The notes under the pieces are model-generated. The model saw only the letters and a program-made list of their open reading frames with translations, was not told the origin of the DNA and ran no database searches. Source: Stagonosporopsis chrysanthemi (lineage: Eukaryota > Ascomycota > Dothideomycetes > Pleosporales > Didymellaceae). From it: a stretch of 64,000 bases of DNA. Positions 32,784 through 43,049 of the stretch are shown here, piece after piece. Positions within the stretch are counted from its first letter, which is position 1. Every line of letters starts with the position of its first letter. The position numbers were made by a program, and so were the translations under genes. The DNA is taken from NCBI GenBank assembly GCA_022560025.1, contig JAFISE010000079.1, forward strand, positions 41,626 to 105,625, in the 5' to 3' direction.

Positions 32784-35700
32784 CTATGGCCCCTTGTCTT
32801 GCTTCTCCTTGAAGACGCGATGTCTCGCAAGCAATTGTGAGATCATAAAGTGAGAAACATCTTCATCAGCCCAGTATGTTAGATGGCTTGCAATACTAGC
32901 AAGGAGGGAAATATCAAAGGCCTATAGTGGTCATCAGCACTTAACCTTCGCATGTACCAAGTCAGAACCTACCCCTTCTTGAATACTGTAGTCAACCCTT
33001 CCATTACTGTTGAGCGCCCTGACCTTCTGCTCCTCTTTCTTGAGCTTCCTACTCCGTTCTTCAAGCTCTTGCCATTCTAGATCTTTTTCGACCTTATTCG
33101 AGTCCTCGGTATTGCTCCCCTTTCGCCCTTTTTGAAAACCGGAGTACAAGGTTTCGATCTCTGACTCAATAAGTGTGGGAGGATGTTCGCCGTCTTCACC
33201 TGTGGTGATCTGTTCGTTTCCGAGACGCCGTCTACGCTCTTCAGAAATGAAAGCGGCCACTGGTTCGTTGGTGCCTGGAACAGTCGCTGTGCCAGGGATC
33301 GAGTTTGGGGCAGCGGAAAGGGGCCGCGATGAGCGCTGTCCCGAACCTCCATCTCCCAACTCTGTGCCACTGATGCCAAGACTACGATTGAGCAGTCCAG
33401 ATGCAATACCTGACCCAATGCTGGACCAGAAATCTGTAACTCCCTGTCCTACACGAGCACCAATGCCTGTCAGACCCTGCGAAGCTGGGGCACCAAAAAT
33501 CCCTTTCTTGGTGTATGGAAGCGGCTGAGCTTTCAGTCCAGCCATGGCAGGAGAGATCAAAGGCTCAATGCGGTAGCTGATTGGATCAGAGGGATGGAAG
33601 ATGTTGAATGTCTGCTTACAAAGGGGCGAAGACGTCGTGATGTCAAAGGCGTGATCGCGTTCTTTGGCGGTAGGAGAGAAGGGGTCGTCCAAAGGCGTGG
33701 CAGGTGTTTCGGGCGGAATAAAAGCGGTCGACGGTCGAGCGGCTATCGTTCGGCCCTTGAGCATCTGAAAGAGGCCAATGGGCGATCCTAGTGCGTAGAA
33801 GTCTTCAACCTCGAAATCGAGTTTCAGCCCCTCTTCAGTAAGTCGACGCTGTTTTCCAGACTTTTTTTTACTAGTATCGCGCTGAAGACAAAGAATATCG
33901 AACATGATCGCTGAACCCAGAGAGTGACCAACCAGACTAACCCTGCCCTTAAACGAGGGGTTGCGCTCCTTGAATAAGCGATAGATGCGGTTCAGCTCGG
34001 CAACAACAATACGGGAGATGTGTCCTTTGTAAGCTGGGCTTTGGTAAAGCAAGATGTCTAGCGCGAGGTCAGTCAAGAAGTTGCGCACAGCTGGCACGCC
34101 ATCAACTGTGATATCCTCGAGACTCGGGAATTCATGATCCTCGTGATCAAGATCACCTAGATCATGCTCCTTGCGATTGTGCTTCAAACTCTGCTTGGGA
34201 AAGTCTAGGAGATGTCGCCAGACAATAGGGATTGCTTGAATACGGCTGTTCTTCGTCTCTGAATCGACTTCTGAATTGAGTGCCTGCAAGTCGGGAGAGT
34301 TGGCGTAGACAGTCTTAAATGATTTGCGTAATGTGTTGACATCATGGATGAAATTGATGGATTCCATGCGCATGCCCAGGCGTTGTCCAATACCGTGTGT
34401 CACCAGTAGTAGATGTTCAATCTCACGGCCTTGCTCCTGCTGATCTTGGGCTTTATAATCTTCACGCATCTCTTTCTCTTCCCGCTTTCGTGCCTCTTCC
34501 TCTTGCTTCTCCTGGTAGTCAGGCTGTGATGAAGTCATCAAGGACGACACTTGCCGTTCTAGCGTTCTTCTTCGTGACTCCTGAGGCGACTCTGGTCTCT
34601 CGTTATCTGTTGTTTCTGCATCAGACGCCTCTCCAGATCCTGTGTTCGTAGACTTTTCGTTGTCAGACCCATATGCTAAGTGCTGCGATGGTGTAGAAGG
34701 CCGACCGGTCTCTTTCTTGCTTTTAGGGTCTTTGGTATTATTCGTTTGTTTCTTCTTCTCCTCCGAGTCGGTATAACCGCGGACGTAGCGATACCCAGCA
34801 TAGTGTGCTCCACCAGCAAAGCGCTGATAGAGAGTACTTCCCATACGAGCCCACATATCGTCAGTGAGAAGCCATGCTGTTGTCCCATCCTGAAACGTCA
34901 CGGTTGAGTTCATGTGCGCACCAAAAAGTCTGTGTGTTCGTGAAGTCTCAGCAGGAACGTTTGGCGTCGCGGCCTTCTCATCTGGACTAGTCCCATCTTG
35001 CTGCTTGGCTGCTTCACCACGCAGGTTGTCGTAAGATCCTCGTGGCGTCACTGGATTCGAAGTGGAATCTCGGTTGAGTCGCCCAAGCTCCTTGCGATAG
35101 TCGTCACTCAAACCAGCGCCGAGGGACACTGGGCGTGCCCGAGGCTGCGAAGCCGAGCGCTTCTCCGCCAACTCGCCGAAACGCCACGGCTTACACTTAA
35201 GGTAACCCTCCTCTAATTGCATGGCAAGACCTTCATCTACAGGCTCCCCACTTGGAGTGAACCATGTGCCTCGCTTGACATCGTAGACTGGACCCAACCA
35301 GTATGCCGGGGCCAGCTCTCGAGTCTCAATTTCAACATCGAACAAGTAGTCCTCATTGACGGACACTTTCGTGGTTTTCACGGCGTCGTGCGATGACGGT
35401 ACGGGCGTCGCAGGGCTCTGTAAGTCTTTCCTGTGTTCGCCGGCTTCAGGTTCGTCGGCGGTCTTCTGAAACGCTGTCTCGATGGCGCGAGAATCACCCT
35501 TGCTGAAGGGAATCCATTTCTTGGGTTTTGGTAGAGGCTTGTCCGGCCTGATGGCGTGCTCTGAAAGAGGTTTGCGTTTGGGTAACTTGTGCATGTCAGA
35601 TGTGGTCCGTGAGACACATTAAAGATTCACTCACGTCTACGGCGTGAAACCACCTCACCGCAAGCGGAGGACAGTCTCGGGGATATCTCTTCAGGCTTAA

Positions 35701-35910
35701 GCGGTGCCTGCGGTCGACCACATGGTCTCCACCCCGCTGTACGCCAAGGCCACCAGTTGCGGCATCTTGTTCTTTCTCCTTCTCCTTGCCCTTTGTCTTC
35801 TCATGTTCGGCGGTAATCGGTGTAGGCGGGGGCTTCGGGGTCGCTGCACGTGAACCCCAGGGCGAGAGGCCAGCGAGAAAGCCCTGCTTGCCTTCTGCAG
35901 GGCCTGACAT
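32784..35910 (-). CDS. DDHD-domain phospholipase A1-like lipase
   Basis: Three exons, 35910-35635, 35585-32973 and 32921-32784, give 1008 aa. The family (yeast YOR022C/DDL1, human DDHD1/2) hydrolyses phospholipids or cardiolipin. The introns are 49 and 51 bp (donors GTGAGT and GTAGGT). Exon 1 supplies LSLKRYPRDCPPLAVRWFHAVD, joining LPKRKPLSEHAIRPDKP. Exon 3 supplies AFDISLLASIASHLTYWADED, continuing GRVDYSIQEG, so the apparent stop at 32934 is intronic. Domains: N-terminal WWE-like region (YWLGPVYDVKRGTWF, FQDGTTAWLL), charged linker, lipase core HLLLVTHGIGQRLG and GHSLGSA with nucleophile Ser at about 647, then the DDHD region with NIFHPSDPISYRIEPLI. The final catalytic His lies in the last exons. 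Confidence 0.92.
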
Positions 35911-36541
35911 CCTGTCAAATTGTGAGGCGATACCGCCTGTAGGCAGAAGGCTCAGCCAACTTTTGCTTCGTCGCTGCGTAGCTGCGCCGAGCTGGAGTGG
36001 GCGCGAGGGCGGCCGAACAACACGGAGGGGTACGCGACGAGGGAACGTGGTGGGCGGTGGGATGGGCTTTGGATTAGAGTTCTATGTATAAAGCTGAATG
36101 ACGATCAGCTGCACGTAGTTTGCATGTGGAGCGTGTTTCAAGCAGTGTGGTTCCTGAGGCAATCGGACATTGCATGCGGCTGTTGCGGGAGGATCATGCG
36201 GAGCTACCTTCCAGGGCTGACATCACCGAGGAACTTGCACCTGCCAGCTGGCGCGTGGAGCAGCTGCGATCCAGCAACAACAGCAGTCAGCGCGTTTTAC
36301 CACAACCACTATGCCTCCATTCGTGGTTCGGTGTATGCACTACAGATTCTGTATTATCAATGTTATAACTTTAGTCTAGGATGCTGTGATCAGGTGACAT
36401 TGTTGTCTGGACCTAAATCTCTCCATTTGCCACTTTTGGTATCCCATCTCTTACTCTCTTACATAGACCTTGACCATTGTTTCTCTCATCTCACACACTC
36501 CAAGGCACGCTGTCCACCACGCACTTCCACCTCAGCACACA
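35911..36541. other. Divergent intergenic region
   Basis: Promoter space between the DDHD lipase (minus) and the F-box-like gene (plus). Pyrimidine-rich tracts occur near 36470-36530; no gene is recognised. Confidence 0.65.
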
Positions 36542-37879
36542 ATGATAGTGACTTTAGACGATTATCGTGGCGCTGCGGGCTCTCAGAAGGCTGGACCCCT
36601 GGATGAGAAAGACAGCTTCAAATTCACAGTGGCGAAGGCCGGCCATCTTAAGATGAAGTTGCAAGCGTTGAACAATATGCTTACACGCACCCCTGTTCAT
36701 CAACACGAAGGGCTTCTCTTCGATGTTATCCTACGAAGTGCACCTCCTCGTACATATGTCAACGGGTCTGAAGAGGTCTATTTCCTTGTGAAAAACTTGC
36801 CGTGGCCAGAAAAGATCCCAAAGGTGTTCGTCAAAGCCTATAGAGAGGTATTACAATTGCGTCCATTCACCAATAGGTACAAGTCCGATTCCTTGACACA
36901 AGAAGAGCTCCAGTATCACGGACCTTTTTCAGCGCCAATCTTTTCGAGCGTACGGCTCTTACTGCCTGAAATTGATGCCCTATGCAATACCTCGCTCAGC
37001 GACGTTTTCAGAAATGCAGACGACAGATGTTCGTTGCCACCCATCTCATTCAGACACGTTGCTAATTGAAATGCAGTAAAATCATTTCCATTCATGCGCT
37101 TGCCTGCTGAACTTCGCCTGCAGGTATTTGACTGCCTCGTGCCCAACAAACCATTCGTACACATACGATCCAAAGAGGCTTATAGGGAGATTGAAAAGCC
37201 ACTGGTGCATCTCGGCATCATGCGAGCAAGCAGAGCATTGCACAAAGAGACCACAAGACACTTTTCCAATAAACCTACCCTTCTAATCGAGGCCTGCGAA
37301 GCTTCGAGACGGCGTCAAGATCAAGCAGCATTTACGCGAGATACGGCAGATGAATACGCGACACTTATCACAGGCATGAGCGCCGAAGTTAGACGCAGTG
37401 TCGCCCGGCTCGAGATTCGGATCATTTCGGGCGTGCTTGATAGTCCACAAGTCGTCGAGCATGAGAAACAATACAACTCGCCCTTACGACGCATCTGCGC
37501 TGCTCTTCCTAACCTCGCCGTTGTGGTCTTTTCGTTCCAGCGGATAGAAGAGTGGTCAAGAACGAATCCCGGGTTGAATCCACGGCAGTTCCGGGGATAC
37601 CATTGGAACAGCGTAACGCGCACACTTGATTGGGTCTACGCGCAGCTGCCGGTCGAGGATTTACGAATTGCATGGGATTTAATGCATTTCAGGGGTCAAT
37701 TTGAGAACGCAAACGCAACACAGTGGAGAAGCATAGTCATGTCGGATTGGGTGATGAGGGAGCTGATGGAAAGGAACGGCGCCCTCGAGCTCGAGCGAAG
37801 CGTGACTGCGACTCGGGAGGACTCGGAAAGGTGGCCGATGATGAGAGAGTTGTTTCTTGAAGTTTTTCAGCGAGTGTAG
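36542..37879 (+). CDS. F-box-like protein of unknown role, two exons
   Basis: Two ORFs in one frame are separated by a TGA (37067). A 48-bp intron at 37029-37076 (donor GTTCGT, branch TGCTAAT, acceptor ATGCAG) removes the stop and gives a 429-aa protein: exon 1 36542-37028, exon 2 37077-37879. The join reads NADDRL-KSFPFMRLPAELRL. The segment MRLPAELRLQVFDCLVP is a typical fungal F-box-like start of a leucine-rich helical domain. Downstream parts (LGIMRASRALHKETTRHFSN, LEIRIISGVL, WVYAQLPVEDLRIAW) match the general pattern of these expanded fungal proteins. The N-terminal 160 residues are not recognised. If it is a true F-box protein it would be an SCF substrate adaptor; this is not shown. 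An alternative is two separate genes, with the second starting at 37094. Confidence 0.68.
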
Positions 37880-38320
37880 CTGTTATCACTGGTAACCCGT
37901 GAGTGGCTGTCGAACGTTCAGTGCATTGGCCTGTTGGCAGGTGTCGCGGAAGCACAAATACAAATGCTGCGATTCTACGATCGAGAATAACGCTAATTCT
38001 ATTTCTTTGCTCGATCTTGGAGTTCTTCTATTCGTCATTGCCAGCCAAGCACCAGTGCTCGCTTCATCAGCGCTCGCTAGCAACATTAGGCAACACTGCG
38101 CGATATTCAGCGATCGGCAGCACCTATAGACAATTCGAGGGTACCAGGAGCCTCGGCGAGGCTAGTTCAATAAGGCTGCATCTTTGGCGGGGTTGTTCGC
38201 AAGTGGGGTCTCGATGCAAAGTCCTTCGAGCTCCACCCTCACCCCTATTTTTCCAACATTATATTATTATTTTCCCTCCCGCTCTCCATCAATCTCCTGA
38301 ACGCGGTTAAATACGACCCC
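37880..38320. other. Intergenic before tRNA-Leu
   Basis: 3' flank of the F-box-like gene; no gene recognised. Confidence 0.65.
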
Positions 38321-38338
38321 GGTGAGGTGGCCGAGTTG

Positions 38339-38387
38339 GTATGTTAACGCTCTGTTTACCGCTCCTTCGTCATCTAACAAACATCAG
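38339..38387 (+). other. Spliceosomal-like intron inside the tRNA D-loop
   Basis: Starts GTATGT (perfect fungal donor), has a pyrimidine-rich middle, branch site CATCTAAC and ends ACATCAG. Its 49-bp length equals protein-gene introns in this window. Its removal joins GAGTTG to GTTATGGC, restoring a canonical Leu D-loop. Because G or GGT is shared at both ends, the exact boundary could shift by one or a few bases. Confidence 0.8.
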
Positions 38388-38407
38388 GTTATGGCGCCAG
38401 GTTAAGG

Positions 38408-38437
38408 TCTCTCCTTAGCATTGCTGAGCAATCAGCT
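38408..38437 (+). other. Canonical tRNA intron, position 37/38
   Basis: A 30-nt insertion between G37 and T38 of tRNA-Leu(AAG), the standard place cut by tRNA splicing endonuclease. Confidence 0.85.
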
Positions 38438-38518
38438 TCCTGGTCACGAAAGTGGCGCGGGTTCGAGTCCCGTCCTCATCAGCATTCGTTCAACAATAGT
38501 TGAGCAATCCAGGAAATC

Positions 38519-38525
38519 TTTTTTT
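38519..38525 (+). terminator. Pol III T7 terminator of tRNA-Leu
   Basis: Seven T, 38 bases after the discriminator; the first such run downstream of the tRNA. Confidence 0.7.
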
Positions 38526-39693
38526 GCTGTTATGGTGCCCTTGGCGGGTGAATGTGCCGGACAGTGCCGTGACGAGCTAAGCGAGAACCGCGGTCTGATT
38601 GGCCGAGACTGAGCACAATTCTGCAAGGCACTCCTTCTTGCTTTTCTCTTTTGGATAGTATTGTAGTATAGGAGTAGGCTTTGTGCAACCACGAAGGCTG
38701 GGTGTATTGCTAGTGTCATTGCCACGCAATAAACTTTTGCCCTAAGTGCCCTAGAGAGACAATATATTCATATAGCTTACTTTTAGACCTCTGCGAGCGT
38801 GCAGCACGCGTATAGGCTTATCAATTTATTCAACGTTGCTGCTGTCAAGACTAAGTGTATTTGCAAACAAACTTGTTGTACTCCAGAAGCATGCTTCACT
38901 AATTATGTTGCTGTCAGGATATTGTATGTTTGCAGGTTTTTACGGTGCAGACTGCGTTACTCAGTGCTTAGAATATCCTGTGAGCGGCATCTATATATCC
39001 CTGCAAAGCTACAGCATCAGAGACAGTACTAAGTAAAGAACAGAGTTAAGAGAAGGTTCGAATCTGTACTTGAAGTTACTTCCACTCGGAACAATCTGAC
39101 GTGCGCCACGAAGTACATGTTTGAGCAGGATACGCGTGCTATACTTCGCAGAAAAACATTGCCAGGTAACCACAATGTAGATTAATTCTATAACATGCCA
39201 AAGAATTTAGATTAATGTTCTTGATCGCGTGTATCAATTGCAACATATCTTTCTTGTGACTGTGACGCTCAGCGTTCAATGCGCAGCAAGAAGCGTGGGA
39301 TGTTGAAGTCACATGGTCTAGCGTCTGGCCAACCTCTTTTGGTTTCAACGATGCTCCAGCAGGTGGCTACAAGTGTGCTAATAAGCTCATTCTGATACAA
39401 GTACGTTTACCACCCTCTCTGCGCCTGTGTAGCGTTATTGTAGGTAGCTGTAGCAGGTGGTGGGGAGTTTTGGCGAGGGGTCCCGACGTCGCCTGCGACA
39501 CCACACAACACGAAAATAAGAGCGATCAAGTACTTTTGTGTTCTTACGCGGACCCCATGATAAGTCTGCTCAGTACCACACAAGAGGTGTGTACCACCAT
39601 AGCAAGGTATTAGGAGAGGACGGCCCCTCGGGCAGCATCATGCTCATGCATTCGCGAGCCGCAGTATACTCTGTATAGTCTTTGTCTCATGAA
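38526..39693. other. Intergenic
   Basis: Between tRNA-Leu and the 3' end of the CorA-like gene; relatively A/T-rich. No gene is recognised. A GGTTCGAATC near 39055 resembles a T-loop, but no tRNA arms surround it. Confidence 0.6.
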
Positions 39694-41337
39694 TCACACC
39701 AGCTTGTTCGCAGTGCTCCGGCGGAACACTGCAGGTGGGCTTCCAACGACTGCTCTCGACCACTTGAGCCACACATACCACACAACAAGCACAACAAGCG
39801 TTAACGGCAGCGTTAGAGCGAGGTACAGCCACCACCGAGCTCTCGACATGGAAGCCATGCCGAACACAGAAGACAAAAAGGTGCCGGGCAGAAATACCAT
39901 AGTCAAAGCCGCAATGATCTTAACTGAGGTACCATCAGCTCTTGCCTCTCGAGCAATTGAAGTACTCGTCGCAGCGTCTTGCTGCGTGACAAGGTTAAAG
40001 ACCTACCCTTATCAGCAGAGTACAATAATGTGCCAGGCTCGAACACACCAAGTTCATGGCGATATCCTTTCGCGACTTGTAGCTTTCTAGCCATCTCTTT
40101 TGTGATTCGATGGACGTTGCGAGATAGCTCATAGCGTCGGTCGTCTTTGTCAACATGTCTTTCTTCTCTTCTGCGGTGATGCTTGCCGCATATCGCGCAT
40201 GCGCTTCTACTAGACGTCTTATGATCATCCCAGTCATATCTGCGCTGGCAGCCATCGAGTCTGTGTCTTGTGAAACAACGTGGAGCTGAAGTGTCAGGCC
40301 TTCAAGAGTCTCCCTAGACCTCTGGCTGGCCGACTGCTTGGAGTACGCATCGACCATGTCGAGGGCATCGTACAGTTTGCCTCGCATGTTTGTGATCACG
40401 GCTTTGGCTTCGAGAAGCGCTTCATGTGTGATAATCACATGAAGTTCGAAAGGATCTGGTAGCTTAACGTTGCTCATGCGAGGACCACTCGCTTGTGACC
40501 GGAACATGTCTCGTAGCCGTTCCTTTACCCTCACATTGCTCGCTTGTTGGTGTCCGCACACCACTACATAAGTCGTAGACTGATTTGGCAAACTGTGGGT
40601 CATGTAGACGCTCCAGGGCGTCACTCGCTTGTGTATGTTCCAGCGTGGCTGTTGGGTAAAGAATTCTGTACACATCAATCGACGACCCTTACAAGACTTA
40701 GTTAGCTAAAAGCGCACCTATACGAGTAAGCTTGCCATGATGATCCCTCGACGCGAAATTGCCAGGCGCCCAATAGTCTGGCTCACCCAGAAGCAGGCTG
40801 AGGTATTGAGGTGAAATCTGTATTTGATTTAGTAAGGTCCGGACGACCAACTTGCTCAAGGAGAGCTGGCAACCGAAGCTTGTCTGGACGTGGTCGATTT
40901 GACAAAATCTTGTGGTTTCATCAGCCTTGCATAATACCAGTGACAATTGCAATGCTACGGTACAGGACAACTTACACCACACGAAAGACAGCAGTACGAT
41001 CTTGTTCTGACTCCTGCGGAAGGTGTTAGCAATCAGCTGCAGAAGGTGGATGGACACATACTCGAAAGTAATCAAGTACGTCATCATTGCTGAGGCCTTC
41101 CTTCCACTCGACGTTGCCATACTGGACATGGAGAATGTCACACTCTGTTTGAGCGGAGAAATTTCGAGCGTTAGAGAGGATCCCCTGGTAATAGCGAGCG
41201 TCATGTATGGATCCCAAGAAGGCCGAACATCCGACAGGATACTCATTCACCGCAGTCACCGTTCGGCTGATCGGTTCATAGGTCCGTGCAAGCCTGATAC
41301 CCGATGCCATGGTGGTTGCGTTTACAGGTGCGCTCAT
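39694..41337 (-). CDS. CorA-like two-TM membrane protein, fungal lineage family
   Basis: Five exons, 41337-41062, 41013-40978, 40925-40718, 40665-40049 and 40002-39694, with introns of 48, 52, 52 and 46 bp, give 481 aa. Key joins are LDYFR-ESEQDRTAVFRV, V-ADETTRFCQIDHV, KLTRI-EFFTQQPRWNIH and IAMNL-VFNLVTQQDAATS. The soluble N-terminal part has ARTYEPISRTVTAVNEYP, DILHVQYGNVEW and LLLGEPDYWAPGNF. A long helical region follows (DTDSMAASADMTGMIIRRL, SQKRWLESYKSRKDIAMNL). The C-terminus has two TM segments (IIAALTMVFLPGTFLSSVFG at about 407-427 and WWLYLALTLPLTLVV at 435 on), the CorA topology. The GMN signature of Mg2+ channels is GMA here. The family seems expanded in Dothideomycetes; function is unknown. 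Ion transport is doubtful. Confidence 0.82.
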
Positions 41338-42492
41338 ACTACCGCTATTGTTCAGTGATGCTACTGCTATTGCCGTCGCTGCTAGAACCTGATGGCATTC
41401 GTAAGAGAAGACATGTCAGCTACTGCAATGGACAAGGCCCGTTGTCCCCTTATATCGTGAGAAAGCCCACTCGCGGGCTTCGTTTCGTGACTGGTAGGCG
41501 TATGTATTACCGATCTCAAAAGGCGCCATCTTATCATGTAAGCCCTTGCGCAGGACAGTGAGGGACTTGTATTGAGGACAAATCAAGACGTTCAGCAGAA
41601 GCGCAAGGCATATACCGCAGTTGTCTGTGGCTCAAGAAGACGGCACAATAAAGTAGGCAAAAGCAAAGTACGTTACTAGCGTCCGCCACAGCGCGTGTAA
41701 GATGGTCAGCAGCCCTAGAAATCAGCCACCAAGGTGTACTGACACCCCTGATTGGGTACCTCATGTTTTGTTATCAACTACAGCATAGCGTCCCGCTATT
41801 TTGCCTGCTTTGCCTTCTCAGGTTCGTTGTGTATCATCACATACAGATTGTGTACAGCCATTCAAACGTGGTATAGTGAGGCGTGTGCTGGAGTACTGAA
41901 CGAGTGGGCTTGTAAGAACGTATCATTTTCTTTCGTTAAGTTACGCGTAACAACCGCCACTGCTGCCAGACAGCATGTAATAAGTTTGGTCTGCCCATAG
42001 TGGACTCTATTTCATGTAGGCACATACTGTTTGTAGTCTCCTGACATGTTAAAACCGCTCGAAGCAGCAACTGCTTGTATATGACGAGTTTATTTTTAAC
42101 TTGTCATCCATGTCTTCTGTCCGGGTGAGGGATCAAAGAAGCGTGAGTGACACGTGACAGCCTCTGAAAACATGTCTAACAACAAATCGAAACATTTCAG
42201 AAATTGTCCATATGTTCGTACAACCAGGGAATTTGACACATGGTCCAGCACTTCGTCTTAGTACAAGTGGTCGCGGAGCTCGGTGAGAAGCAACTTTCCT
42301 GACATATAGAGTTCGGCCGTTCTCACCCACTAGCCAAGTGGGTTTACACCGAAATATCAGCTGAACCCACCCGAGGTCCCATCGCATTTAGCAAAGCTTT
42401 GCAAATTGATCCTGGAGCAATTTTTGTCTAATATATTTGTGTTCCAATGCGATCAGACTTCAACAATTACCCCATCAGGCAATTGTCTTCCA
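41338..42492. other. Intergenic
   Basis: Upstream flank of the CorA-like gene up to tRNA-Phe; no gene recognised. Confidence 0.6.
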
Positions 42493-42579
42493 GTCGCTTT
42501 AGCTCACTTGGGAGAGCGCCAGACTGAAGTTCTCAGTCACTAAATCTGGAGGTACTGTGTTCGATCCACAGAAGCGACA
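42493..42579 (+). tRNA. tRNA-Phe(GAA) with 14-nt intron
   Basis: Acceptor GTCGCTT pairs fully with AAGCGAC, discriminator A. D-arm GCTC-ACTTGGGA-GAGC; anticodon stem CCAGA/TCTGG with loop CTGAAGA and anticodon GAA (42526-42528). The intron 42530-42543 lies after position 37 and contains TTC, which can pair with the anticodon. T-arm is CTGTG-TTCGATC-CACAG. Compared with the usual fungal tRNA-Phe, position 15 is C (normally G) and position 48 is A (normally C), so the 15-48 tertiary pair is lost. Confidence 0.9.
42530..42543 (+). other. tRNA-Phe intron
   Basis: 14-nt insertion between G37 and A38; removal gives loop CTGAAGA. Confidence 0.88.
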
Positions 42580-42617
42580 CTAGCTTCCGTGCCCAGTTAA
42601 TGGGATCACGCGAATAA

Positions 42618-42624
42618 TTTTTTT
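42618..42624 (+). terminator. Pol III T7 terminator of tRNA-Phe
   Basis: Seven T, 39 bases downstream of the tRNA end. Confidence 0.7.
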
Positions 42625-43049
42625 GTGCTTTCGATGGAGGTTTGTGGGATTTGCGGGTATGTGGATGCAAAAGGAATGGTGCGTGGGTGCTGTGGGGCGG
42701 GCTTGAGGTTTAATCTGCGCGTCGAACGTCGAACGTCGATTGTTTTTGGGATTGGAAGCACGACGTATTGGACTTGCATTGCCGTATCTGTGTGACTTTT
42801 TACTTCAGGGTGCAACTTGCTCTCCTGCTTGCCCGTACTCACAATGGAGCGGGAAGCCGTAACCACTTACTTCACTTAAAACAGGTGAACTTGGCAACAT
42901 ACCAACAGTACGCACATCAACAGAAAGTCTTCATTTGAATTCATTTATACATCTAAGCATGTCTCAGACCTTACCCAGGCTTGCCAACCAACGCCGAACA
43001 CCAACGTTTAAGTTATGCAATGCGGTCAATATACAAACATGCTGGCCAC
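42625..43049. other. Intergenic
   Basis: Between tRNA-Phe and the 3' end of PRI1. Contains GTCGAAC tandem copies near 42720-42740; no gene recognised. Confidence 0.65.

Larger units (their letters stand above)
38321..38481 (+). tRNA. tRNA-Leu(AAG) with two insertions
   Basis: Acceptor stem GGTGAGG pairs with CCTCATC (38474-38480), with discriminator A. Box A TGGCCGAGTTGG (38328-38339) and box B GGTTCGAGTCC (38459-38469) are intact. The anticodon stem CCAGG/CCTGG encloses a loop TTAAGGT with anticodon AAG (38404-38406). It is interrupted after position 37 by a normal 30-nt tRNA intron (38408-38437) whose CCTT can pair with the anticodon. The variable arm is a class II hairpin (CAC-GAAA-GTG). 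The D-loop carries an extra 49-bp insertion (38339-38387) with spliceosomal-intron signals. Removing both gives an 82-nt tRNA with standard leucine features. It is either a tRNA needing two kinds of splicing or a disabled copy. Confidence 0.88.

Noticed and set aside
39050..39075. GGTTCGAATC resembling a tRNA T-loop/box B
   Set aside because: No matching acceptor, D or anticodon arms nearby.
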